From Nothophaeocryptopus gaeumannii (Eukaryota; Ascomycota; Dothideomycetes; Mycosphaerellales; Mycosphaerellaceae): a stretch of 64,000 bases of DNA. The position numbers and the translations under genes were made by a program. The notes beneath the pieces are model-generated. The model was not told where the DNA came from. It saw nothing but the letters and a program-made list of their open reading frames with translations, and searched no databases. Shown here piece after piece: positions 43,423 through 55,102 of the stretch (position 1 is the stretch's first letter; each line of letters opens with the position of its first letter). Location of the stretch: assembly GCA_031771865.1 (NCBI GenBank), contig JASISA010000019.1, positions 806,001 to 870,000 of the forward strand. The letters are read 5' to 3'.

Positions 43423-45340
43423 ATGCCAGAAGCACGTGAAGGCCCAGCGAAGAGGCGTTCGACGAAAAAATCGCGCGGTGGCTGCACAAGATGCAAGTCT
43501 CAACACGTGAGCTTTCCCATCGGGTGATGTTCCCTCGCCCTACAGTACACTGACTGGCGATTAATAGCTCAAATGCGATGAGAAGAAGCCGCAATGTGGA
43601 CGATGTACTCGCCTTGGTATCCACTGTCCCGGATATTTTCAGAGGTTGAAGTGGCTCACGAAGCATGAAGTCAGTGAGCCATCTCCATCAGGCGCCGTCC
43701 AGCCAACCCAACCAGTGCTGGACCAGCCTCAATCCTTTGAGTCTATGGTAGGGGATATGGATTGGCTAGATATGAGTGTACCTACTCCACCTGTCGAGAG
43801 TACACCTCAGCTCGCTACTGAAAGCGCTCTCGCGATACCAATCTCACTCAATTGGACAATATCTCCTAGGCTAGCAGATCCGCCAGCTTGGACTGTAGAC
43901 GACCTTCTGCGTGATGTCGAACAGAATCTGGAGAGCGGTGAGACGTCACATCGGCAACAAGAAACTGTTCCGAACAAGCAGAGCATGTTGCAATCGCTCA
44001 GCTCCGGTGGTCACGATCTAGTACCGCCGTTGCATTCTTCCCTTACACATCAAGCGTCAGAGCTTCTATCTTACTACTTCAAAGAGGTACCTCGGGTCTA
44101 CGCATGCTACGACAACAACAAAAATCCGTTTCGATCGGTTGTTTCAAGTCTCTACAGCCATTCTGAAGCTATCAGCCTCGCCGCGCAGAGCATGGCAGCC
44201 GCATGCTTAGCGGAGGTACACCCTCGCTTTCCCACGCTCGGACGAAAGCTACGACGCGAAGCTATGGGATTGATACAGAAGCAGGACACCCTCGATTTCA
44301 AAGCTATGCTAGCACTTTCGATGTTTGGGCCAACTGGCAACTGGCATGATGCGAGTGATTTGGGCCTGGACTTCTATGTGATTATGCGGGATCGAATCGA
44401 TACCATGACCTCAAACGGCGAATGGGCACTGGAAAACAACAATTACTTCTTCTTTAGAGACGCCATGGTCTTCTGGGAGATGCTTGTGGCCTTCGTCGCA
44501 GACAGCAATGTCATCAAGCCATGCTCCAGCCCCGTCGGTCCTCTGGCGCAATGCTCGCCGTCGAAACATGTGCCGCATCCCTGGACTGGGATCGCACGAG
44601 ACGCAATCCAAATCGTTGCAGATGTTGGCAGACTTGTGCGAGGCAACAGAATACGGCTGCAGAATCAGAAGTTCTTAACACAAATTCACATTGATCAGAT
44701 GAGCCATGATATTGCCTCTGCGAAAGAGCTCGAAGGCCGCCTGCTTGCTTGCCGACATCCTGGCGTGGAAGAAATCATTAGTCTGGAAGACGACGCAACA
44801 CCGGCTTGGCATCTCACGACTCTTGCAGAGCTATATCGTTATGTTGGATTGCTGCAACTTTATCGCTGCTTTCCTGACGTACTTTCAGATCGACTGTCCG
44901 CTGAAGATGCAAGCGCAGTATCAATATCGGCTGAAAGCGCTACCGAGATCGATGCAGCACGGCGAAGCAAATGGCTCACCGCTTTCGCCATGGAAGGGCT
45001 TCGCCTGCTAGAAACCATGCCTCTAGAATCTGGAACGAGAGACTTTCAGCCCATGCTTCTCGTTACATTGGCGAACGAGCTCATCTGCGAGCAAGACGCA
45101 GGCAACCACGAAGAAAGAATTCAGAATGACGAGGAAGACCGGACATTCCTCGAAGTTGCCATGATGCGCAAAATGGTTCTCGATCGACTTACGGCTTTCT
45201 TACGCCTCCTGCCTGCAAAACCCATTCGCATCTGCCTGAGTATTGTCAATGAGACTTGGCGTTTGATCGATAGTGGGCAACGAGATGTCTATTGGCTTGA
45301 TGTCATGATGGCAAATGGCTGGGAGACTATACTGGCGTGA
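43423..45340 (+). CDS. Zn2Cys6 transcription factor, Fungal_trans_2 type
   Basis: Nuclear transcription regulator. Two exons, 43423-43506 and 43568-45340 (61-nt intron); 618 residues. The zinc cluster is at the N-terminus: after a basic run (KRRSTKKSRGG), Cys at 21, 24, 31, 38, 41 and 48 (CTRCKSQHLKC, CGRCTRLGIHC). The intron falls between Cys 24 and Cys 31. The linker region is acidic and Pro-rich. The C-terminal ~450 residues are helical with LLSYYFKEVPRVYACYD and SLAAQSMAAACLAEVHP, as in DUF3468/Fungal_trans_2 regulators often found beside metabolic genes. It is tail to tail with a cytochrome P450, which makes a regulator-enzyme pair possible. Confidence 0.9.
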
Positions 45341-45359
45341 GAAAACCCAAAGTGCAGTT

Positions 45360-47021
45360 CTAAACTCTTTGGAAGTGCAGTGCCAGCTTTCCACCTTTCG
45401 GACCTGTCGTGAACCCTTCGGCCTGCTCCATACTCCCTGCATCGGCAATCGATGTAGTGAAGTTGGTGTAGATGGCCGCGGTCATCAACTTCATGGCTAC
45501 AAGAGATGTCAGTCAAGACAGATGCATCGCGATTCAGCACTTACAGAGCATAGCGAAATTGCTCCCTATACACATCCTCCCACCAGAGCCGAAAGCCCAG
45601 AAGTAATGGTTCATCTCTGTCAGCTGCTCTGGCTTGGCATCCAACCATCGAGACGGATCCCACTTGTCCGGCTCTGGATAGACGTCTGGATTGCGATGCA
45701 GGACCAGAGCAGAAGAGCTGACTTTGACGTTCGGTGGAATGTTGTCATATCCTGCTAGCGAGCAGCTGGGGAAAGGAGTCACACGTGGCTGGTTGCCAGG
45801 GACTGCTGCCCAGAGGCGCAGAGTCTCTTGGAGGACGGCGCTCAGGAACGGGAGACTGTCCAGGGCTTTGAATTCAGGGAGATGTGTTTGTTCGCCTGTG
45901 TTCGGAACGACAAGAGGATGATCAAGGGTGAGGAGTTCGTCACGGAGCTTGTCTTGCATCTCCGGATGCTGGCACAGCTCGTAAAAGACATACGTCAAGA
46001 TGTCTCCGCTCGTCTCCATCGCTGCGGCACTATGATCGTATGCGTCGCTGGCGAGGTCCAGACGATACGGATACGCCTGCTTTGTCGCTGATGGAGCATG
46101 ACTTTCGCCGGCCCATCTCCGCATCGCTTCCCGATGCTTCGCATAGACTATGGGTTCATCTTCGGCTCCGATATGCTGTCCACTAGAAAGCATCTCCTCC
46201 GCCTTATCACAAATTTCCAAATTCCAATCCGCCAACTCTTTCGTCTTATCCTCCGTCCACTTCGGGATCAACATCACCCCCAACCCCATCAACAACTTCA
46301 CAAGACCCGGCATCTCATCGGACCAAAAGAACCACGGCCTCCGACTGAAGAAAGCCTCAAGATGCCACTCCCTCTCCCTCACATTTTGAATGAGATTACT
46401 CCCCAATTGTCGTCCGAACTGAAACGCGGTAAACGAGTCAATCGAATACGCAAAACTCAATCCCAACATCTCCACGCTCTCTCCTACTGTTACGCTCCGT
46501 TGTAGGGTCGGAAGAAGTCGATCGAACAGTATCTTCGCCGAGTTCGCTCGAATACTCGCACAACTCATGATGAAAGATTTCGAATAAACATTCGAAACCA
46601 TCCTCTTCCTCACGGAATGTTCCTTGGAGTCTTTCATACAGAACATATTGAGTGTGTCGTAATTGAGGAAGCGACGGATGTAGAAATCATGTTTCCCAAA
46701 CCCTCCCCCATAAATCGTCTTGATGCCTCCCTCATGGCAGTTTACGCTGAGTTCGTTGGGGGCTAGGCGGACGATTGGGCCGAGTTGGGTGTGCAAAGCT
46801 AGCAAGGTCCGGTTCTCGACGTTTCGCCACCTGATGTGGAGAATCCAGAGGTTTGATATATGAGAGATCGGGTGAGCCGCCGGAATATTTGATAGCGGAG
46901 AGAGGAAGAGTGGGTGGAGGATGTATTGGTAAAGAATGATAGATATGGTGATGAGGAGGAAGAGGGAGATGCTGAGGAAAGAGGACATTTTGTCAGATTC
47001 AGTGGAGAGAGAGGTCAGCAT
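45360..47021 (-). CDS. Cytochrome P450 monooxygenase
   Basis: ER-membrane haem monooxygenase. Two exons, 47021-45545 and 45496-45360 (48-nt intron); 537 residues from the first ATG, or 526 from MSSFLSIS at 46988, which sits directly before the membrane anchor (SISLFLLITISIILYQYIL). Landmarks in order: the Pro-rich hinge after the anchor, an I-helix AMETSGDILTYVFYEL with the Thr of the oxygen groove, K-helix ETLR, a PERF-like DPSRW and the haem loop FGSGGRMCIGSNF with Cys 484. The haem-loop exon ends 8 codons after this Cys, and exon 2 supplies the normal C-terminal strand (MKLMTAAIYTNF, LALHFQRV). The family number cannot be set by eye. Its stop lies 19 bp from that of the convergent regulator. 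Confidence 0.93.
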
Positions 47022-47327
47022 GGAAGTGTGGTGTCTTGGACTCTTATAGAATGTCCTTTATCTTGAGGCTGACTCTTCTATCTCTAGACACACAGCTCAT
47101 GTCTGCGAGCAAGGATCGTATGCGCCTTCTCTATGGGCACTTCGGCCAAGTTGATGCTGTAGCAGAGCTCGTGCAGCTAGAGCTAGCTCCACAAGGCGAG
47201 GCTGTGCGACCATGCATATGCAGCTGACGGGCCAAGAGAAAGGGTCGTTGATTGGATTGCAGATGGCTAGATCTGACATCCAAGAAAGCTATGTAATACG
47301 TATGAAGCTCGAATCATCAGCCTCAGC
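47022..47327. other. P450 promoter / regulator 3' spacer
   Basis: About 300 bp upstream of the P450 and downstream of the next regulator on the same strand. No further feature seen. Confidence 0.5.
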
Positions 47328-50056
47328 TCACTGGGCATGATGTTGATGCTGATGTGTCCCATGCCACTGACTCCAATCATGAGTACTGCCATTGTGCCCT
47401 ACTCCATCTGGAAGATAAGTGGCACTGTCAGGCATATCTGTCGGGAACGTATCCCACATCATTGCATCCCAATAATTGTTCATCTCTACTTCTCCCAACG
47501 GACTGATGCCCCAGTCCGTGTTCAGGTAGTCGTAGTTCTCCGGTGGGAAGCTGTCTGGTGGGTACATTGTCTGATCGTGTACAGGCGCGGGTGCTGTCGC
47601 CGTAGTCACGGGCACTTCTGCTGCGAGTGAGGCCTGTCTTGAAAGCACCTCTTGCTGCTGCTGATGGTACTGAGCATTATGTTCCGCCACATACTTTGTG
47701 GCATCGTAGAGCCTCTGCACCACATCTCGACTCTTTTTGGCTGCAACAGACCAGCGCTGCATCCTGTCGAAGAAGGCAATCGAAAGCTCGACGGACTGTC
47801 TCCAAGCTTCGATGTCGTCGTCGCTCCCAGGGATCGCCTCCAGTGCGTCGCTTCCTGGTGTCTGCAGCGGGTTGTCCGTTGACGTGCCGCTGGGCGGTAG
47901 TGCGAGTACAGAGAACAGAGAAACCAATGGGACCATAACGGCCTGGTACATCATCCATACTGCGTTCCAGCCTGCGATGAGGTCCTCTTGGCAGGTTGCA
48001 TCAATGTCTGCGATGGCTTGGCCAGCGACTATTCTGCACCTGCCAACTGCTAGTCTTTCCTCAGCTGACATGCTCGCCCAAGTTGTTCGTCGCAGTGCTG
48101 TCGCGAGAAGCGCAGGTCTGTGCATCAAGATCTTCAAATTCTGATACCTCCAGTGCATGATCGCTCTCGGCGTCTTGAGCACTTCAGGGCATGCGGTCTT
48201 GTCTCTCTCTGGAGGCTGTGAAAAGTCGAAGGGGTTATTGTTAGAAGCTGAGGAAGTGACTAGGTTGGGCGAAATCTGTTTGCCTGAAGTCCTCCTGCGC
48301 GCCGATAGCTCAGCAATGTCCTGCAGGATAGGAGGCAGGTCATCATGCCACTTCTCCACTTCGGCGTCTAGAGAGAAAAGCTCATCGTAGCCCATTGTTG
48401 AATTCGCTGCCAGAATGTCCTGCACTTTGGTTGCGATCTTGCAGAGAGTAATGTTGTGAATGATTGGTAGCAGTCTAAGTGATGCCAGGTATTGCGCATT
48501 GTTCATTTGTTCTGGTACACGCGGGTACTCAACTGTGATGCCGTCTCCTGTTCTGCCAAGTGACGGACGTCCAGTCGCAATGGCAGCCCACGAGTCCAAG
48601 ACGTATAGGCTCCACCAAGTCCTTCTTCTTATATCCACAGGTGTTGTCGACTTCGCTAAAACGACGTCGCCTTCTTGCCCAGAGTCGCTCCGCCGGCTGT
48701 CACTGTATTCTCGATGCAGACCATGTGCCGTTGCCATTCTCAGCGTTGCGCCCATGATCCCATTAGCTTCGTTTGGCCTGTTCAGCCAATGGAGATAGTA
48801 TCCGCTGAGGAGAGCAGATGCCTGCAGCACGTAGAGACTTCCGCTCCCGAACGTTTCGTTTTCGAGATGTTTCCTAGCACGCTGATAGAAGGCTAGATGA
48901 CCTTCCGAGTCGCATGTCGAGCTGGCGAGGCATCCTAGAGCCAGGACCACGTTCAAAAGCGCAAGCCATGTAGAGTCTCTGCGGGAACCATACAAGTAGT
49001 TGTTGCGGAACTGGTCTTCATCAATCATTGGAAACAGAACATGACAGTGTGCGAAGTATGAGTCGATGAGCTTCTCGCTCACATCAGCGGGAGGCAGGTA
49101 GTTCGGATCTGGATCGCGAACGTAAGGCGGCGGCGAAGAAGTGCGGCTGGGCTGCGTGTTAACATCATCGGCTTGCGCCTGCGCGATGAAAGGCCTTGCG
49201 ATTGGTGCTGTCTTGAAGATGACTTTCATCGCGGCATTGATCGAAGAGACGCCGACATAGCTCGAAGCTTTGTCGATCGAGAGCGAGAGTCCATTGATGT
49301 CGTCGGCGATTCCTTGTATCTTGTCACGCAGTCGCTTTGATTCGTCCGTCTCTGGATCTTGCTCCGGTGCCTGTTCCAGACCCGCAAAACTGTCAGAGCC
49401 ATCAGACCTCTTTCCGCTATCAGATCTGCTCCGACCAGGGTCTGGCGAGTTTGAAGGCGATGCATTGGGAGCAGGCAATGTCAGAGCGAGGTCAATGAGT
49501 TCGGCCCTTGGCAGTGATACAAAATCTTCAAGTTCCTTGCCGGGAAAAAGACGGCCAAAGACGGCGTGGTACTGATCGACTTGTGACTGCAGTTTATCGA
49601 GCAGTCTACAGTAGTGTGGTCAGTGATCTACTCGACGTCTTATGAAACAGCGCACTCACTTGCGTGATGGGACGACCCGCTGTACAGGCTTCGCATACGC
49701 GCATAGATCCCTATTGATTTCAGCCGCGTCTGGGAAAGTTTGGAGGCATTGGACGAACGGATGCTGGTACCTGGGATAGACAACGTTTAGCATTAACGCT
49801 TCTCTAGATTCAGTTGTTCGACTTCCAAACTCACCACTGACATTGGCCGCATGGCTAATAAGAGTCAGTCTATTGTGCTTTCCAGCAAGAGGAGACATCA
49901 ACGCACCTGTTGGCCGTCGCAGCGTATCTTCCTTCTTCTGCACACAACGCACGCGTTGCTGGTAGATATCCTTCTCGATCCGCCTGGGCGACCATTCTTG
50001 CCACCTTCTCCCTCTGCCGTATTCGATACTGCAGTAGCCTGGAACGTATGATACAT
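47328..50056 (-). CDS. Zn2Cys6 transcription factor with Fungal_trans domain and split zinc cluster
   Basis: Nuclear regulator of 836 residues from five exons: 50056-49907, 49854-49835, 49770-49759, 49710-49660 and 49605-47328 (introns 52, 64, 48 and 54 nt). Only this joining restores a canonical zinc cluster, NACVVCRRRKIRC..PCGQCQWYQHPDLC, with Cys at 36, 39, 46, 52, 55 and 64, followed by AKPVQRVVPSRK and a coiled coil (KLQSQVDQYHAVFGRLFP). Exon 3 is only 12 nt and exon 2 only 20 nt. The Fungal_trans domain (SEKLIDSYFAHCHVLFPMID, RRTWWSLYVLDSWAAIATGRP) is typical of carbon-metabolism regulators. The C-terminus is Gln/His-rich. A GH2 beta-mannosidase gene lies 580 bp upstream on the same strand, so control of mannan or sugar use is an attractive but unproven role. 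Confidence 0.9.
49759..49770 (-). other. 12-nt microexon of the split zinc-cluster regulator
   Basis: GTACCAGCATCC, between introns of 64 and 48 nt, encodes the YQHP part of the loop between Cys 55 and Cys 64. Skipping it keeps the frame (12 nt) but shortens this zinc loop by four residues. Confidence 0.75.
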
Positions 50057-50639
50057 GCTTGGCTCGTGCTAGGCCTGTCATATCAATGAGTTGGTTCTTC
50101 CGGCGGCAAAAAGACCACACCGGGGTTTTCTATAGCGATTCCATCATTCCTGGGCAAGTCGTTGGTTGTAGAGCGAACGTGGGTTCTTTCTGGAAATAGA
50201 GATGCGAAGAGAGAATAACTTAGTAGACAGGTCGCTCGACAAGTCGGCGTCATCTGAATTGCAGAGCCTTTTTTTCTCCTCAGCTGTTTCTCCTCAGCTA
50301 GACATGGCTCTGTGAGAAATGCTAGGGATTCCTTTTGGTTGAGATCCTGGCTGTTTATATTTTGGGGTGGCGTGAACAAGAGCCGACCCCGCACCTTCGA
50401 TGCAAAAGGCAGGGGTGGTAGAAGTCAGGTCGACGCTATGGGGTAAAGCAACCAAGTGCTAGAGATATCTCAGGCGCCCGCCAGCGACTTCCCGGGGCGT
50501 TGTTCGTGCACACGCTCTCGATTCTCACGAAAAACTCTTGTGCCGCCGTCGACTTTGATATTCACAGTGCTGCCACAAGAAAGTTGAGAACAACCCTGCC
50601 TGCCATGCTGCCTCCAGGACGCTTACCATGCATCAGTAC
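50057..50639. other. Promoter of the split zinc-cluster regulator
   Basis: Spacer between the stop of beta-mannosidase and the start of the regulator. Not coding as far as I can see. Confidence 0.5.
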
Positions 50640-53263
50640 TCATGGAGCCCCCAGGTACGTCCACTTCAACGCCTTGTCGTTTGGACTCAAGCCTTTGACC
50701 GTCACAACCTGCGGATCGCCAGGCACAACACCGATAGCGCTGTCATCAACTAGCACACCTTCACGTTCCTCGTACACCAGACCCTTCGTGGGCTTACCCG
50801 CACTAACCTTGATTGCGATTCCAGATGGCGCAACAACGACATCCCGATCGGAGAAATCGAGATACTTCAGAGGCTGAGGCCAATCGACGTCCCGAGACAC
50901 GATCTCGCCGTTTACCCATACCCGAGCAGCCAGGACGTGCGGTTCTTCCCGGACGTTGTCGATGATACCTTTCAGGATCTCAGTGGTTCCATTGGCGACA
51001 AGCTTGACGTCTTGCTTGACAATCTTTTCCTTTATATCCTCGCCCGTGGCTATGCTGATATACCGGATTTCAACGGTTGCGATGACTTCAGTTTGCTTGA
51101 AGGTAGCAACCCAGCATTCATATTCCAGTGTCTTTGCTGGTCGAGCGTGCACTACACTCCAATCGTGATGTGCGCGCTTGACAGCCACTGCGATGAGAGC
51201 CAACACTCTTCGCACCGCATAGTAAGCCGGCTTCTTGCGTAGAAAGTAGTCAACGATAGACCAGGAAGTTACTGGCCAGCAATCGTTAAGTTGCCAGAGT
51301 AGAGCTCCTCCGCAAAATCGTTTCTGTCCCCACTGCTGGCGCCATCCCCTATATCCGAACATCAGAGCTTCCGCTTGACTGAGCTGCGTCAGATGAATAT
51401 GCTTCTCCAGATCGGCACTCGTCCGGAAGTTTTCCACGAGGTACGTGGCTATCCTTCTTTCGTGCCCGTCCGCTTTGTTGTGAAAGTCGATCATGTGGCT
51501 TTGAGGGTAGAGCTGCGTAGGGTCCGTGACATACCATTTGATCGTGTCAATGTGTGGAAAAGCCTCCATACCGAATTCACTGTTGAAACGCCCGCCAAGC
51601 GAATCGAATATCTGGTACTTTTCTTGAGTGCCATGCCAAACGTTCCACTGATGCATATCGCCTACGGTTCGATCCGACGAGATCTTACCATCACCCCAGG
51701 GAGAGCCCGGATGGTATGGCACATGGGGAGTGTGCTGAGAGACGATGTCCGGAAGCAGCTTTTCGTATATGTACCGAGCCGGAAAGTCCGTCTTCAGCCA
51801 GCTTTGGGGATCCTTGTTTTCGTAGTTGTATGTCAAGCCACATTGTTCCTGAACTTGGTAGCTGGAACATTCGAATGTTAGCGAAGGTTTGATCACAGGG
51901 CACTATACTGCACTACTAACTCTTCATTGTTGCCGGCGTATATCACGATGGAAGGGTGGTGCCGCAAGCGCCTCATCTGGCACACACACTCCGCCTCGAT
52001 GGATTTCAGCAACTCTGGGAAAGCAGGATAGTTTCCACAGCCGAACATGAAATCCTGCCAGACCAACACTCCAAGTTCGTCACATGTCTCGTAAAAGACA
52101 TCCTCTTCCCAAATGCCACCGCCCCAGATCCGGATCATGACCTGATAGCCGTCGACCATCATCTCAAGCCATTTTCGGTACTTTTCTCGGGTGACACGAG
52201 GCGTAAAGCTGTCCGCCGGGATCCAATCCGAGCCTCCACAGAAGACATCTATTCCATTGACGCGGAAATAGAACGTTTTCCCTATCTCGTCCGGCTCTTG
52301 GATGAGCTGGCCTTTGCGGAATCCGGTTCTTTTGGTGAGTGAGTGAAGCTCCAAATCATCGGCGATTGCTGTTGCAGTAACGCTGTACAAGGGCTGCTGC
52401 CCATAGCCATGCGGATACCACAGTTTAGCATTCTGGATGTGGAACTGGCAAACTGCTCGATTGTCGGAATCGATCTTGGCGACTGCATGGAAGACCTCGG
52501 TATTGTTCAAAGCAATACAAAACTTGACAGCACTTCCTGAACGGCCTTCAATTTCCGCAGAGATGGTTCCGGATACCACGGAAAAAGTCGCGTCTATCTG
52601 GTAATCGATCCTAATGTCCGATACACGGGCTTGGTATGTTTCCAGCCGGACTGCGCGCCAAGGACCACATGGCATAAGCACCGGTCCCCAGTCCCAGCCG
52701 AAATGGTATTGTGCTTTACGCACAGCCAATCTGGCCATGTCTCCATTGAATCCAACCCATGTGTGCTCCGGATGCGCATCTTTGATCTTCCGAGCTTCTG
52801 CCAACGCCGGCTTGAACTCGATCTGCAATAACGACTCTTTTTCGACAGTGATGATGTCCGAAACATCGACCCGGTGCATGATCCACATGTTGTCGCTCTC
52901 CAGGATTATCTGATCGTTCAACCGGACGGTGGCAAACGTGTCGAGCCCATCAAAAGCCAGCACATGCCTGAGGCTGCCATTGGCCTTGAGTATCGGAGGA
53001 AGCTGGACTCTGTAAGTCCACGACTTCTCGCCCACCCATTCACACTTCAACTCGTTGAAGCCCAGGAAAGGGTCCTCGATTCTATGGCTTGGTCAGACAT
53101 GGATGACTGATATTGGCCCTGGGCAAGCTTCGTACTTCTCGTTATCCAGTAAGTCGAGATGGACATTAGTAGGTACCTTGGCAACAGGTAGCCATTCTTC
53201 TGTGTCTGTCTGCTTGAATGACCAGCCGTGCACGAGTTCCTGGACTTCCAACGGCTGTGGCAT
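50640..53263 (-). CDS. mndB: Beta-mannosidase, GH2 (intracellular MndB type)
   Basis: Cleaves terminal beta-1,4-mannose from manno-oligosaccharides. Three exons: 53263-53136, 53081-51921 and 51861-50640 (introns 54 and 59 nt); 836 residues. The ATG at 53263 gives the family start VQELVHGWSFKQ. The N-terminal sugar-binding fold contains LAFDGLDTFATVRLN and YHFGWDWGP. The catalytic TIM barrel holds IRIWGGGIWEEDVFYE and the acid/base Glu in YAGNNEDYQ, which is split by intron 2; the nucleophile Glu (about 525) is in FNSEFGMEAFP. LLWQLNDCWPVTSWSIVDY follows. No signal peptide, in contrast to secreted MndA, so it probably hydrolyses imported oligosaccharides in the cytosol. A regulator gene lies just downstream on the same strand. 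The symbol follows Aspergillus naming and rests on the lack of a signal peptide. Confidence 0.93.
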
Positions 53264-53854
53264 TATGTCGTCCTGTCTTGTCAATAAGTTAGGACGCGGT
53301 CAGCTGCACCAAATGATGATCTGTCATCAAACAAGGGCGGGATGGTGTCGTCGGAGAGATTATATGGAGACAAGAGTGTTACAGTAGTCAGGACGCGCCG
53401 GGCAGCTACTTCCCTTGATGAAATGGGCAAGCCGCTGCAAGGTGGACTGGGGCACCAGACATTGCGTATCATCGTGCGGACATGTCTACCCGCTACAGTA
53501 GGGGCGACAGGGCGCCGTGCCATAACTAGTTTCGCTGTCGAATGTCGCGTTGATGGAAAGAAGAAGGACGCTTCTGCTCCGCGTCGAAAGCAGTTAGCTG
53601 AAGGATCGTCGTGGCCCGTGCATTTGGTCGACGTCATTTGGCATTTGGCATTTGACAGACGATATCGGATGTCTCAATCATTCACTCACCTTCAATGCCA
53701 TATCCGTGCGCTTGCTCATGCCACGCTGAAGCGAGCATTCGGCCGTTTCATTACAATCGCGGCCTTTCAAACGTCTAGAGCGACACAGTCATATCTATCG
53801 TTCTTTTCCTCGGACATTGGCGAGCAGGGGTGTCCTGCAACGGGACAGGCACAA
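53264..53854. other. Divergent promoter region
   Basis: Between the heads of beta-mannosidase (-) and the F-box-like gene (+). The frame of the latter is open upstream to 53342 but only from a GTG and with non-protein-like composition, so I treat it as non-coding. Confidence 0.5.
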
Positions 53855-54562
53855 ATGGCATTGAGTTCCGGTGATGGCGCACTCACTCCACCAAGCGAGA
53901 GTAAGATGAACATCGATATGCTGCTGCCCTGGCACCGGCTGATGGGAACACCGAAAGCTGCATTGCCGGCCAGACGCAATCCCGGTGCCGAACTGGTCGG
54001 TATCTATGAGCTTTTGGACATGATCCTGATACATCTATGTCCTAAAGAACTCATTACCTGTCGAGGTGCAGGACCCAAGTTCAGAATGGTGGTCGACACC
54101 TCGGAGCCCATTCGTATGAAGTTTTGTTTGCCATGTCTATCAGGACTAGGCCAAGACGATTGGGCTCGTCATCCTCTCATCCCCAAAGAGCTGGACATCT
54201 GGGCAGCGAGGCGAGGCTCTGGAGGCCATGTAGCTTGTAGATTCCATCTAAAGCCAGGTAGTACCTTTGACTGGAGTGCACCAGGCTCATGGCGAACCTT
54301 CATGGCATGTCGACCAACGACCCGAAGTATGAGAGCTTGGTCGGGCTGTACCAGAGTCTGGGGTAGTAGCAACGCAGGAGAGTTCCGATACTATCGATCC
54401 AGTAAAGGCATCACGCTCGGCCAACTGGCAAGCGCTGCGTGTGAAATGAGAACCGATGCTGGCGCAGACGAAGCACTCATTCATTTCGAGACTGATATTG
54501 ACGTAGACGGAACCGACAGGGCCGATGAAGAGTATCCACAATACAGAGAGCTTGCTTTCTGA
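53855..54562 (+). CDS. F-box-like protein
   Basis: 235 residues from the ATG at 53855 (MALSSGDG); the longer frame upstream is rejected. A short Ser/Pro-rich head is followed by VGIYELLDMILIHLCPKELITCRGAGPKFR, which fits the F-box pattern (E-L-L at the start, L-x-P-x-x-L, C-R before the end) and then VVDTSEPIRMKF. The rest has several Trp and Cys but no WD or leucine-rich repeats that would bind a target, and ends acidic (DIDVDGTDRADEE). Many fungal genomes carry large families of such small F-box genes. Confidence 0.6.
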   Translation: MALSSGDGALTPPSESKMNIDMLLPWHRLMGTPKAALPARRNPGAELVGIYELLDMILIHLCPKELITCRGAGPKFRMVVDTSEPIRMKFCLPCLSGLGQDDWARHPLIPKELDIWAARRGSGGHVACRFHLKPGSTFDWSAPGSWRTFMACRPTTRSMRAWSGCTRVWGSSNAGEFRYYRSSKGITLGQLASAACEMRTDAGADEALIHFETDIDVDGTDRADEEYPQYRELAF

Positions 54563-55102
54563 TGTGCTATGTAAAGGCCGAGCACCTTCTTGTTCGAGCG
54601 CGGAGAAGGTTTTGCGCGCATGCCCCGACAATGCGCCTGCGGAACGGATCCTTACTTTTTCCGTCTCTCAAGAGGGCGGTCTCTGAATCGTACTTCAATT
54701 TCCATCGAGTAAAACTGCCTTTAAGCATCTGTTCTAGGTTATGAGGGTGGATGAGCAGGACAGCCAGTGGATCGTGCGAAGACTCCAGAGGCTGTTCACA
54801 AAATCTGAGGGCAGAGCAAAAACGAAGCTGGCATGAAGAAAGTCGCCACAAGCTCGGGTACGCCTTGCTTACAACGAAAGGTTTGCCACGGCTCCGCAGA
54901 CGAACAGGAGAGAGCAGCTGATTTGAAGAGTGCCATAACGAGGAAACACTCTGGTACGCACTATCTGAGTGGAAAGGATGTATAGCTACACACGGTACTG
55001 TAGCGCAAGTCATGGTATCATTGTCCACCGAAACCAAACAATCCGTCACTCACAATTCATATCAAACGCCTCTGCACACATTTTCCTTGTATACATTCCC
55101 AT
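54563..55102. other. Convergent 3' spacer
   Basis: Between the stops of the F-box-like gene and MGM1. A minus frame (55049-54567, 160 codons) is open but has no start context or domain; not called. Confidence 0.45.

Noticed and set aside
49656..50120. 154-codon minus frame through the zinc-cluster exons
   Set aside because: Reads through introns in the wrong frame; the spliced path gives a canonical six-Cys domain instead.
47100..53300. Biosynthetic gene cluster around the P450 and two regulators
   Set aside because: No polyketide synthase, peptide synthetase, terpene or tailoring genes in the window; only one P450 is present.
53342..53854. Upstream extension of the F-box-like gene
   Set aside because: Begins at GTG, is Arg-rich without pattern, and overlaps the presumed promoter of beta-mannosidase.
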